7,596 nt of DNA from positions 1,998 to 9,593 of the forward strand of contig PMBM01000035.1 in NCBI GenBank assembly GCA_003153855.1. The letters are read 5' to 3'. Positions within the stretch are counted from its first letter, which is position 1, and each line of letters opens with the position of its first letter. Of this stretch, positions 1 to 4,981 are shown in pieces. The stretch comes from Propionibacteriaceae bacterium. GTDB taxonomy: Bacteria; Actinomycetota; Actinomycetes; Propionibacteriales; Propionibacteriaceae. The notes beneath the pieces were generated by a model. It ran no database searches. It was given only the letters and a program-made list of their open reading frames with translations, and was not told the origin of the DNA. The position numbers and the translations under genes are program-made.

Positions 1-548
1 GAATCCAGGAGCGCACCGGACGTCCGGGCCAGCGTCACCGGGGCGGTCAGACCAGTGACGTCGTTCGTACCGACGACCAGGACCGAGACATCCGGCTCGC
101 GCAGCACCTCGGGGACCTGTCCGGTCAGGACATCGATCGTGCGCGCGCCAGAGCGGGCATAGCCCACCACGTGAACGGGGCGACCCGTCGAATCCGCCAC
201 CCGCTGTGCCAGCTGCACCGGCAGCGAGTCCTCCACCCGATCCACGCCGACCCCGGCCATCGCCGAGTCACCGAATGCCGACATCTCCACCGCCGTTTCG
301 CCGGCCCGTCCCCCACCGGACGGCGCAACCGTGACGTCCACCGGCGCCAACGCCGGAGTCGCCCCGTATCGCCTCGAGACAAGCGTGGCCTGGCCAACCA
401 GAAGACCCGACAGAGGTACGACCAGGCCCAAGGCGGCCCACCAGGCGCTTCCCCGGAGCGCCGAAGCGGCGTACGAGCTCAGGCCGGGACCCGGAGTCTC
501 CAAGACGGGCGCCACCCCTTGTCCACCCACTTCTTGTAACCGTCGCAT
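1..548 (-). CDS. SGNH/GDSL-family hydrolase with N-terminal membrane anchor (C-terminus outside window)
   Basis: The ATG at 548-546 opens a frame that stays open to the left edge (182 complete codons), so the gene is cut by the window. A Shine-Dalgarno GGAGAGG lies 6 nt upstream. Residues about 36-56 are one hydrophobic segment starting at a Trp-Trp pair, so the protein is probably a type II membrane protein or has an uncleaved signal anchor. The SGNH blocks follow in order: block I FGDSAMAG with GDS at 93-95 (Ser95 the expected nucleophile), block II around VGYARSGA (Gly at ~134), and block III VGTND at 159-163 (Gly160, Asn162). The block V Asp-x-x-His lies beyond the edge. Family members are esterases, lipases or acyl hydrolases acting on esters of lipids, sugars or small molecules. 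The anchor suggests the catalytic domain is outside the membrane, which is inference. Fold assignment is confident; substrate is unknown. Confidence 0.88.
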   Translation of the reverse strand, partial: MRRLQEVGGQGVAPVLETPGPGLSSYAASALRGSAWWAALGLVVPLSGLLVGQATLVSRRYGATPALAPVDVTVAPSGGGRAGETAVEMSAFGDSAMAGVGVDRVEDSLPVQLAQRVADSTGRPVHVVGYARSGARTIDVLTGQVPEVLREPDVSVLVVGTNDVTGLTAPVTLARTSGALLD

Positions 549-686
549 CGTGATCCTCTCCGCCCATAGAAACGCACGTGGCAACGGATTCAATCCTGCG
601 GCCGATCGCGTGGTGAAGCGGGAGTTCTTGCTGTATCTAGTCGCGTGTTAATGACATCACCTCACGTTTGGGTGGGGTTATGGGGT
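549..686. other. Intergenic: 5' region of the hydrolase gene and left flank of the transposase relic
   Basis: This 138-bp stretch must carry the promoter of the minus-strand hydrolase gene, but I see no convincing -10/-35 pair. Positions about 580-660 are less GC-rich than the surroundings. Short reading frames here lack a ribosome binding site and do not resemble any protein family. The right-hand part may include the former left end of the insertion sequence, but I cannot identify its terminal inverted repeat. Confidence 0.4.
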
Positions 687-880
687 ATGGCGAGCAGGAC
701 TGCTGCGGCGTTGGTGTTGCGCAACAGTCATCGGGCCGCGTTGGAGCGGCGGGTCCGGTCGTCCCCGGGGACCGCGGCGGCGGCGCAGTGGGCGAGGATC
801 GTGCTGCTCTGGCGGCGGACGGGGTGGCGAACCAGGTGATCGCTGAGCGGGTCAGGGGGAGCCGACCGATGGTGAATCTG
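687..880 (+). pseudogene. Relic of IS630-like transposase N-terminus, frameshifted
   Basis: From the ATG at 687 the frame reads MASRTAAALVLRNSHRAALE and continues to ARIVLL, the usual start of IS630-family transposases. At about 810-811 the frame changes: two extra bases, or one lost, after the second Leu codon. The sequence then resumes in another frame as AADGVANQVIAERV followed by SRPMVNL. The typical family motif here is ARIVLLAADGVxNxxIAxRVGVSRPTVxxW, so both halves of the helix-turn-helix are recognisable but out of frame. A Trp replaces the usual Arg before ARIVLL, and RG replaces GV before SRP. Homology stops near 880. Only about 65 of roughly 350 residues remain, and the DDE catalytic part is absent. 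It cannot make a transposase and is the scar of a decayed element. Family naming rests on motif memory, not a search. Confidence 0.75.
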
Positions 881-974
881 TCTATCCCAGCCGATGCGAG
901 TCGAGGTGGGTGGGCTGGATGACGGCGGTTCCGCACGCAGCCCAGAAGTCCTCCAGCGGGGCCGGATCGACTGT

Positions 975-980
975 TATCGT
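975..980 (+). promoter_or_regulatory. Possible -10 box (TATCGT) for a leaderless transcript
   Basis: TATCGT fits the actinobacterial TAnnnT -10 pattern and is followed, after six bases, by the GTG at 987. A transcript starting 7 nt downstream of the box would begin at or next to that codon. No good -35 is seen upstream. There is no Shine-Dalgarno before the GTG, which is consistent with leaderless translation. Confidence 0.35.
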
Positions 981-986
981 GGCGGC

Positions 987-1433
987 GTGGTGCAGGCTGC
1001 CAGCCAGAATCGACCGGGACGCGCAGCGCTCGTCCTTGTCATTACCGGGGGCATGGTCTGGATCGTGGCCGCGGTCGCCTACACGGTGCTGGTGTCGTCC
1101 TGCCTTACTTGCGCATCCTCGATGGTGGCGGCGGGTGTGGACACCTCGGACTTCTCCGCCGGCGCGGTCCACGTGCTGGCGTGGGACGCGCTCTACGCGA
1201 ACCTCTACGTCGCGGTCATTGGTGTACTGGCCGTCGTGATCGCACTGACGGCGTTTCGGCGGGGAGACCGATGGGCATGGTTCGCGATGGCTGTTTTCGC
1301 GTTCGCCGGTATCGGGACGGCGGTACTTGACCAGTTCGCCTGGGGTGGCTGGTACACCGTGTTTATCTTTGGGTTGCTCCCCACCCTCGGCGTGCTGATC
1401 GCCGCTCCGCGAATGCTGCGCGGGCAAGGCTAG
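987..1433 (+). CDS. Small four-helix integral membrane protein, unknown function
   Basis: The protein is 148 aa if it starts at GTG 987, or 147 if at the adjacent GTG 990. The open frame reaches back to ATG 894, but that extra part is polar, overlaps the probable promoter and has no ribosome binding site, so I prefer the GTG. Four hydrophobic segments are clear: near the N-terminus (from ALVLVITG to YTVLV), then around YANLYVAVIGVLAVV, WAWFAMAVFAFAGIG and VFIFGLLPTLGVLI. A short loop after helix 1 has a Cys-Leu-Thr-Cys motif. The length and four-helix layout resemble small DoxX-like or DUF-type actinobacterial membrane proteins, but I do not recognise a family. Strong G/C at third codon positions supports real coding. 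It is monocistronic and converges on the ABC exporter operon, so no functional partner can be inferred from position. Confidence 0.72.
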   Translation: MVQAASQNRPGRAALVLVITGGMVWIVAAVAYTVLVSSCLTCASSMVAAGVDTSDFSAGAVHVLAWDALYANLYVAVIGVLAVVIALTAFRRGDRWAWFAMAVFAFAGIGTAVLDQFAWGGWYTVFIFGLLPTLGVLIAAPRMLRGQG

Positions 1434-1520
1434 GGGCCGAGCTCGGAGGCGGGTCTGAGCGTTCGAGCGCGGGCCTATCCTCGTGCTTCTTCTCTCCGTG
1501 CCTGGATCCTTCCCCGGCGG
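1434..1520. other. Intergenic between convergent genes
   Basis: These 87 bp separate the stop codons of the membrane protein (plus) and the ABC permease (minus). A short perfect palindrome, CCGAGCTCGG, lies at 1437-1446. I see no strong hairpin with a T-tract, so termination of either transcript is not explained by an obvious intrinsic terminator. Confidence 0.4.
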
Positions 1521-2300
1521 TCAAGGGTTGTCTGCATACCTGAGCTGGAGCATCACGGCGACTGTGCCCCCGAAGAAGGTCAGCCCCAGCACCAGGTAGC
1601 TCGACCATGGGACGACCGCGGAAACAGGCCCGCTCATGCCCGTCATCATCGGCACGATCGACCAGGGGAACCAGGCCGCCCAGCCGGTGTGGCCGACCAC
1701 GTCTCCGAGCAGCAGCATGCCGAGCGCGAACCCCAGTGCAGCCAGGTAGCTGCGGGTCCAGACAGTGATCCACGCGATCACCGGTACCAGTAGGAGGCTC
1801 GCCGCTGCGGCGACCAGCGTGTTCGTAACGACCTTCAGACCCAGGCCGGTGGTGTAGCCGGGCAGGCCCAGCGCCCAGCCGATCAGGAAGCCCTCGAGAA
1901 TCGCGATCAGCGTCAGTACGAGCCACCAGGCCGCCGCGACCGCGAGCTTGCCGAGCGCGAACCAGGTGCGGTCCACCGGTAGCGCCAGCAGGTTGCGGGC
2001 GGTGCCGTCGGCGTACTCACGACCGAACAGGTAGGCGACGATGAAAGCGAGCAGCAGCATGCCGCTGGCCCCGACGATCACCGCAAGGTAGCTGCCGTAG
2101 GCGGTCCAGGTGGCTTCGAGTCCGGTCAGGTTGGCCTTGGTGCCGAGCAGGCCGAGAGAGGCCGCCCGCGCCGGATCGCGGATGATCCACATGAACAGGG
2201 CCATCGCAGCGGGTCCGCACAGGATCGCGGCGAGACTCACCCAGGGCACCGCCGAGCGCCGGAGCTTCAGGAACTCGGTCACGACGACTTGTCGCCTCAT
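1521..2300 (-). CDS. ABC-2 type transporter permease
   Basis: This 259-aa protein is the membrane half of the ABC exporter whose ATPase is the gene just upstream. Its ATG at 2300-2298 overlaps the ATPase stop by 4 nt (ATGA), and a Shine-Dalgarno GGAGGGG lies just upstream inside the ATPase gene, so translational coupling is likely. About six hydrophobic segments are seen, near residues 17-40, 69-92, 114-145, 161-182, 185-203 and 231-252. A cytoplasmic loop at about 93-109 carries GREYADGTARNLLALPV, the conserved loop of ABC-2 permeases that contacts the ATPase. The N-terminal amphipathic stretch ending in FLKLRR is also typical. Length fits the BcrB/LanE/LanG-like family. The natural substrate could be a drug, a bacteriocin-like peptide or a lipid, and the sequence does not decide. 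It is the last gene of the operon. Confidence 0.9.
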   Translation of the reverse strand: MRRQVVVTEFLKLRRSAVPWVSLAAILCGPAAMALFMWIIRDPARAASLGLLGTKANLTGLEATWTAYGSYLAVIVGASGMLLLAFIVAYLFGREYADGTARNLLALPVDRTWFALGKLAVAAAWWLVLTLIAILEGFLIGWALGLPGYTTGLGLKVVTNTLVAAAASLLLVPVIAWITVWTRSYLAALGFALGMLLLGDVVGHTGWAAWFPWSIVPMMTGMSGPVSAVVPWSSYLVLGLTFFGGTVAVMLQLRYADNP

Positions 2301-3112
2301 CGTGCTGCCCCTCCAACCGTGGGATCGGCTTTCGCTGCCGCTCCGGTGCGGGCCAGGAAGTACCGTTCGAGGTCCCCTGTCAGCAGCGCCTCCTCCCGCT
2401 CCGCAGCGGTGAAAGTGTCCCGGACAAAGTCGCGGGCACGGGCGGCCAGGACGTCACGCGGAGCCTCCTCGACCAGCCGTCCCGCCTCGACGATGCCGAT
2501 CCGGTCCGCGAGGTGGGCAACCTCGACGAGTAGGTGAGAGGACATGAAGACGGTCACCCCCCGGTCCCTGGCCAGGCCGCGCAGCAGCTCCCGCACCTCG
2601 ACGATTCCGGCGGGGTCGAGGCCATTGGCCGGTTCATCGAGCACCACGAGTTCGGGAGCGTGCAGCAGCGCTCGAGCCAGGGAGAGGCGCTGCTTGTTCC
2701 CGAGCGACAGCCTTCCGGCCCGACGATCGGCGTAGGGTGCGAGCCCCAGCCAGTCGATCGCCTCAGATACAGCAGCCCTTGGGGCGCCGGTCAGCCGACG
2801 CTGCAGGTCGAGGTTCTCGGTGACCGTGAGGTTGGGATAGGCGGTGGCGGTCTCCACCAGGAAGCCGACCTTTCGCAGCCAGTCCTGCCGGCCGGCCCCA
2901 ACGGTGTGTCCGAAGACGGTGATCGTGCCGCTCGTGGGCCGGATCAGGCCCAGGAGCATACGGATGGTGGTGGTCTTGCCGGCACCGTTGCGGCCGAGGA
3001 AGCCATAGATCTCGCCACGCCGCACTTCCAAATCGAGGCCGTCCACGGCCCGGACCCTCCCGTAGTGCTTGGTCAGGCCCTGGGTGCTGATCACGGTGTC
3101 GGATGCAGGCAT
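2297..3112 (-). CDS. ABC transporter ATP-binding protein, BcrA/LanF type
   Basis: This 271-aa cytoplasmic ATPase powers the adjacent permease. Motifs in order (numbered from ATG 3112): Walker A GRNGAGKT at 40-47, Q-loop region KVGFLVET at 81-88, signature LSLGNKQ at 135-141, Walker B LVVLDEP at 155-161, D-loop GLDP and H-loop His193 in SSH. The Q-loop has Glu87 where most ABC ATPases have Gln, a variant known from lantibiotic-immunity and bacitracin-type exporters. The C-terminal ~50 residues form the extra tail common in that group. Two starts are possible: GTG 3115, overlapping the TetR stop by 4 nt, or ATG 3112, overlapping by 1 nt (TGATG). GAGGAGG sits 4 nt before the ATG but only 1 nt before the GTG, so I chose the ATG. 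It is the second gene of a TetR-ATPase-permease operon. Confidence 0.93.
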   Translation of the reverse strand: MPASDTVISTQGLTKHYGRVRAVDGLDLEVRRGEIYGFLGRNGAGKTTTIRMLLGLIRPTSGTITVFGHTVGAGRQDWLRKVGFLVETATAYPNLTVTENLDLQRRLTGAPRAAVSEAIDWLGLAPYADRRAGRLSLGNKQRLSLARALLHAPELVVLDEPANGLDPAGIVEVRELLRGLARDRGVTVFMSSHLLVEVAHLADRIGIVEAGRLVEEAPRDVLAARARDFVRDTFTAAEREEALLTGDLERYFLARTGAAAKADPTVGGAAR

Positions 3113-3705
3113 CACGCCTCCTCGTTGCCGAGTACGCGCAATGCCAACCGGCTGGCTTCGGCGAGCGCTGCCGGCACCTCGGCCATCGGGGTGTGGGCCA
3201 GTTCCACGCCGTGCAAGCCGCCGAGGATGAACCAGGCTGCGGCCCGGGTGTTCGGGACGCGGAACGACCCTTCCGCAACCCCGTCCTCGATCAGCCGTTC
3301 AAGCAGGGGTATCAGCCTGGGGAGCAGCTGCTCGGCGAACCGGTCGTGCAGTCGCTGGTTCTCGGGGCGATGGATGAACTCGGCCATGTCGGCCAGTGCC
3401 GGGTCCTGGCTGAGGGCTGCGAAGCCACTGCCCAGTTGGCGCATTCTCTCCACGGCGGACGTCCCGGGGGCGGTCGAGGCCAGGCTCATGCCGGCCAGCA
3501 ACCTGTCCGCCACGTCAGCCACCACGGCGACGATGACGTCGTCCTTGCTCTCGAAGTGCAGGTAGAAGGTGCCTTGGGCCACCCCGGCGGCGCGGACGAT
3601 GTCGGCCACCGTGGCGCCGCTGACGCCCTTCTCCCCGAACACTTCGGTGGCTGCGGCGACCAGTTGCGATCGCCTCGCGGTGCGGTCCACCGTCCTGGGA
3701 CTCAT
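3112..3705 (-). CDS. TetR-family transcriptional regulator of the ABC exporter operon
   Basis: This 197-aa protein has the standard TetR layout. An N-terminal helix-turn-helix covers about residues 11-58 and contains TVADIVRAAGVAQGTFYLHF followed by SKDDV. A helical C-terminal ligand-binding and dimerisation domain follows and ends close to the stop. Regulators of this type bind a palindromic operator as dimers and release it when a small ligand binds. The ATG at 3705-3703 has GGAGGAA 3 nt upstream. It is the first gene of the operon, and its stop overlaps the ATPase start. With a perfect-arm palindrome between its -10 region and its start, it very likely represses itself and the two transporter genes; the inducer is probably an exported compound. 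Family confidence is high; the regulatory target is inferred from position. Confidence 0.93.
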   Translation of the reverse strand: MSPRTVDRTARRSQLVAAATEVFGEKGVSGATVADIVRAAGVAQGTFYLHFESKDDVIVAVVADVADRLLAGMSLASTAPGTSAVERMRQLGSGFAALSQDPALADMAEFIHRPENQRLHDRFAEQLLPRLIPLLERLIEDGVAEGSFRVPNTRAAAWFILGGLHGVELAHTPMAEVPAALAEASRLALRVLGNEEA

Positions 3706-3719
3706 GTTTCCTCCGCCAC

Positions 3720-3736
3720 TGACTGATCGCCAGTCA
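3720..3736. promoter_or_regulatory. Palindromic operator for the TetR regulator
   Basis: TGACTG (3720-3725) and CAGTCA (3731-3736) are perfect 6-bp inverted arms separated by 5 bp. The 17-bp size and the TGAC...GTCA outer bases are typical of TetR-family operators. The site lies 15 bp upstream of the tetR ATG and just downstream of the probable -10, where a bound dimer would block transcription. Confidence 0.7.
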
Positions 3737-3738
3737 TT

Positions 3739-3744
3739 AATCTA
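3739..3744 (-). promoter_or_regulatory. Probable -10 box of the TetR-ABC operon
   Basis: On the minus strand this reads TAGATT, a TAnnnT -10 box in a local A/T-rich patch. A start about 7 nt downstream falls inside the palindrome at 3720-3736 and leaves a leader of roughly 25 nt before the tetR ATG. No convincing -35 is visible at 16-18 bp spacing. Confidence 0.4.
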
Positions 3745-3944
3745 CGCACCTGATCCTGCACCCACGCGAAAAGCGCCCGATTCGGCCGACGCGATTGCTG
3801 ACGATCCTTCTGAGTTGGCTAGCCGGTGGAACGATTCGCTGACCGGGCCGGGCGACGGACCTTCGGTCACGGGTAGTCGGACGCGACGCTCGTACTCTCG
3901 CGGAAATCGTCACCACCCGACCGAACGTCCCCGCGAGGCCCGGC
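3745..3944. other. Intergenic between TetR promoter and toxin gene end
   Basis: About 200 bp with no credible gene. Inverted arms CTCGCGG (3897-3903) and CCGCGAG (3931-3937) frame a 27-nt loop 8 bp after the toxin stop and could form a weak terminator for the toxin-antitoxin transcript. A small hairpin, GACC-TTC-GGTC, lies near 3859-3869. Neither is followed by a T-tract. Confidence 0.35.
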
Positions 3945-4262
3945 TCAGCTGTCGAGCACCGCGATGTCGAGGTCGTAGGCAAGGACCACGGCTCGGGCCA
4001 GGAGCGCTTCCTGATCCGCCGTGAGAAAGCCCACATTCCGCCCGATCAGGCTCACGGGGATGGTCAGGACGTTGTCGAGCGAGATGACGCTGTCGTGCTC
4101 GAGTCCGTTCGCCGGCCCGACGGGCACTTCGCTGCTGAGTCCTTTGGCCGTCGATGTGATCGGGGCGACCGTGACCTTGGTCATGGCTGCACGAGCAGCC
4201 TCTCGGGTGAGCACCACGACCGGGCGGGTCTTGTCCAGGTGCGCCAAGCGGATCTCGCGCAC
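3945..4262 (-). CDS. mazF: Type II toxin, MazF/PemK-family endoribonuclease
   Basis: Starting at GTG 4262-4260 the product is 105 aa. MazF toxins are dimeric endoribonucleases that cut mRNA at short sequence motifs and are held inactive by the antitoxin. Visible family hallmarks are KTRPVVVLTR at 11-20 with the catalytic-site Arg13, VAPITST at 32-38 with Thr36 at the usual catalytic Thr position, SSEVPVG, and SVISLDNVLTIP at 58-69. The chosen start lies 1 nt after the antitoxin stop (TAG-C-GTG), so the two genes are translationally coupled. The open frame continues upstream through the antitoxin gene, but that part is an out-of-frame shadow. The N-terminus is shorter than in E. coli MazF: it begins VREIRLAHLD and lacks the usual Arg-Gly-Asp-Ile-Trp start. 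Short starts of this kind occur in actinobacterial members. No inactivating change is seen; the cleavage motif cannot be predicted. Confidence 0.87.
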   Translation of the reverse strand: MREIRLAHLDKTRPVVVLTREAARAAMTKVTVAPITSTAKGLSSEVPVGPANGLEHDSVISLDNVLTIPVSLIGRNVGFLTADQEALLARAVVLAYDLDIAVLDS

Positions 4263-4263
4263 G

Positions 4264-4497
4264 CTAGTCGGCGAGGTCGGGGTGGCTGGAGGTCCAGGTG
4301 ACGAGGGCGTCCAGCTGATCGGCAGTGCCTTGCTCACGCAGGATCGCAGCGTCGCTCTCGGCGGCTTGGCGGCGCATCTCGCGCTCGAGGGCGACACCGA
4401 CGAGGGCTGCACGGCTGGCGGCCTTGCCCTCAGCCACGGCTTTGTCGAGGAAGGCCACCATCTCTTCGGGGAGCCGAATGGCGATCTGGGTGCTCAT
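4264..4497 (-). CDS. mazE: Type II antitoxin, ribbon-helix-helix (MazE-like)
   Basis: The product is 77 aa from ATG 4497-4495. The N-terminal STQIAIRLPEEMVAFLDKAV and the following helix up to about residue 40 form a ribbon-helix-helix DNA-binding fold: an alternating beta strand, then two helices. The acidic, Ala-rich C-terminus from about 45 to 77 is the expected toxin-binding tail. It is directly upstream of the MazF-type toxin, the standard antitoxin-first order, and would neutralise the toxin and repress the operon as a complex with it. An in-frame ATG at 4521 would add eight residues, but these precede the conserved strand and the longer start overlaps the palindrome. ATG 4497 has no Shine-Dalgarno; a TAGGCT -10-like box (4505-4510) ends 7 nt before it, suggesting a leaderless mRNA. 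Confidence 0.86.
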   Translation of the reverse strand: MSTQIAIRLPEEMVAFLDKAVAEGKAASRAALVGVALEREMRRQAAESDAAILREQGTADQLDALVTWTSSHPDLAD

Positions 4498-4504
4498 GGA
4501 AGCG

Positions 4505-4510
4505 AGCCTA
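4505..4510 (-). promoter_or_regulatory. Possible -10 box (TAGGCT) of the antitoxin-toxin operon
   Basis: TAGGCT on the minus strand fits TAnnnT and lies 7 nt before the antitoxin ATG. Transcription would then start at or beside the A of the ATG, which matches the lack of a ribosome binding site. The -35 region would fall in or just upstream of the palindrome at 4518-4536. Confidence 0.35.
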
Positions 4511-4517
4511 CCGCCAT

Positions 4518-4536
4518 GCATCCCAGATCGGGATGC
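4518..4536. promoter_or_regulatory. Palindromic operator upstream of the toxin-antitoxin operon
   Basis: GCATCCC (4518-4524) and GGGATGC (4530-4536) are perfect 7-bp inverted arms around AGATC. The site is 21 bp upstream of the antitoxin ATG, between the likely -35 and -10. Ribbon-helix-helix antitoxins bind such palindromes to autoregulate, so this is the expected operator. Binding is inferred. Confidence 0.6.
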
Positions 4537-4701
4537 CCCGTCGCCCGCCCTCCGAAAGCCCTACTCAGACCGGCCTCGAGAGGGTCAACGACGGGGGTTC
4601 CTCGGGCAATTAAGCGCAAAGATAACGCACAAATAGCGGTTCGGAGGCCTCATGTTGGGCCGGATGCCGGGTATATGCCCTAGTCAGCGCGCAGTTCGCA
4701 G
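4537..4701. other. Intergenic: 3' flank of tRNA-Ser with an A/T-rich patch
   Basis: No credible gene. Positions about 4607-4640 are distinctly A/T-rich for this genome (near GCAATTAAGCGCAAAGATAA). The stretch is the 3' flank of a tRNA gene, a usual landing place for integrative elements, but I find no copy of the tRNA 3' end elsewhere in the window and no integrase. Confidence 0.35.
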
Positions 4702-4789
4702 TGGCGGAGGATACGAGATTCGAACTCGTGAGGGCTTGCACCCAACCCGCTTTCCAAGCGAGCGCCATAGGCCTCTAGGCGAATCCTCC
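4702..4789 (-). tRNA. tRNA-Ser, anticodon GGA, CCA encoded
   Basis: Read on the minus strand, the acceptor arms GGAGGAT (4789-4783) and ATCCTCC (4712-4706) pair perfectly, followed by discriminator G at 4705 and encoded CCA at 4704-4702. The anticodon arm has stem CTCGC/GCGGG and loop TTGGAAA, giving anticodon GGA (4755-4753), which reads UCC and UCU. The T arm is ACGAG-TTCGAAT-CTCGT. The variable arm is long (class II), as expected for serine. It is 85 nt without CCA and looks intact and functional. It is transcribed away from the SRP RNA gene. Confidence 0.97.
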
Positions 4790-4796
4790 GTCGAGG

Positions 4797-4827
4797 ATCG
4801 TACAGGTCCCGCTTCGACTTCGGCCAA
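4797..4827 (-). promoter_or_regulatory. Putative promoter of tRNA-Ser
   Basis: On the minus strand, TTGGCC (4827-4822) and TACGAT (4802-4797) form a -35/-10-like pair with a 19-bp spacer. A start 7 nt after the -10 would be at about 4790, leaving almost no leader before the mature tRNA 5' end. The -35 overlaps that of the divergent SRP RNA gene. Confidence 0.35.
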
Positions 4828-4848
4828 CCGGCGTCATGTCGCTAGACT
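4819..4848 (+). promoter_or_regulatory. ffs: Putative promoter of the SRP RNA gene
   Basis: TTCGGC (4819-4824) and TAGACT (4843-4848) are a -35/-10-like pair with an 18-bp spacer. A start 7-9 nt after the -10 falls at about 4855-4857, just where the closing stem of the SRP RNA begins. Confidence 0.5.
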
Positions 4849-4856
4849 CTGCGTCC

Positions 4857-4950
4857 AGGTCCTCCGCGCGGCGGTACCTCACCGAACTCCCCCAGGGCGG
4901 AGACGCAGCAAGGGTAGGAGAGCTCTTCCGGGTGCGCGGGGGACCCCTTT
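4857..4950 (+). ncRNA. ffs: Signal recognition particle RNA, small bacterial (4.5S-like) type
   Basis: This is the RNA scaffold of the signal recognition particle, which binds Ffh and targets nascent membrane proteins to the translocon. The diagnostic domain IV helix is present: CAGG (4893-4896), stem GCG, GNRA tetraloop GAGA (4900-4903), stem CGC and AGCA (4907-4910), followed by AGGG. This matches the conserved Ffh-binding loops. The molecule closes on itself by a 12-bp stem, 4858-4869 with 4934-4945, broken only by one T-G wobble. CCCC and a run of five T (4948-4952) follow and form the terminator. Length is about 90 nt, so it is the short form without an Alu domain. It lies between tRNA-Ser (divergent) and a DUF1349 gene. 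Ends are placed by the closing stem and promoter and may be off by a few bases. Confidence 0.93.
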
Positions 4951-4952
4951 TT
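4934..4952 (+). terminator. Intrinsic terminator at the SRP RNA 3' end
   Basis: The 3' strand of the SRP closing stem (4934-4945) runs into CCTTTTT at 4946-4952. The long G/C-rich stem plus T5 is a standard factor-independent terminator, so the downstream gene probably needs its own promoter or read-through. Confidence 0.6.
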
Positions 4953-4981
4953 GCCTCCGGGCGGCTTGTCGTAGGAGCAAG

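Noticed and set aside
171..651. Overlapping frames on both strands over the hydrolase gene
   Set aside because: The SGNH blocks I-III occur in order in the minus frame that runs off the left edge. The other frames are Arg/Pro/Gly-rich shadows.
882..1427. Minus-strand frame of 181 codons
   Set aside because: Most of it is the antisense of the four-helix membrane protein. Its last 30 residues look slightly protein-like but have no separate start or ribosome binding site.
2534..3565. Long plus-strand frame of 343 codons
   Set aside because: It lies antisense to the ATPase and TetR genes, both of which have full family motifs and ribosome binding sites. The frame's product is low-complexity Ser/Arg/Gly-rich with no recognisable domain.
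4021..4683. Plus-strand frame of 220 codons across the toxin-antitoxin genes
   Set aside because: It is antisense to mazF and mazE, which have clear family motifs and one-base coupling. No ribosome binding site or homologous motif is seen in the plus frame.
4652..4981. Upstream extension of the DUF1349 reading frame
   Set aside because: It runs through tRNA-Ser and the SRP RNA. The family N-terminus and the Shine-Dalgarno both place the start at 4982.
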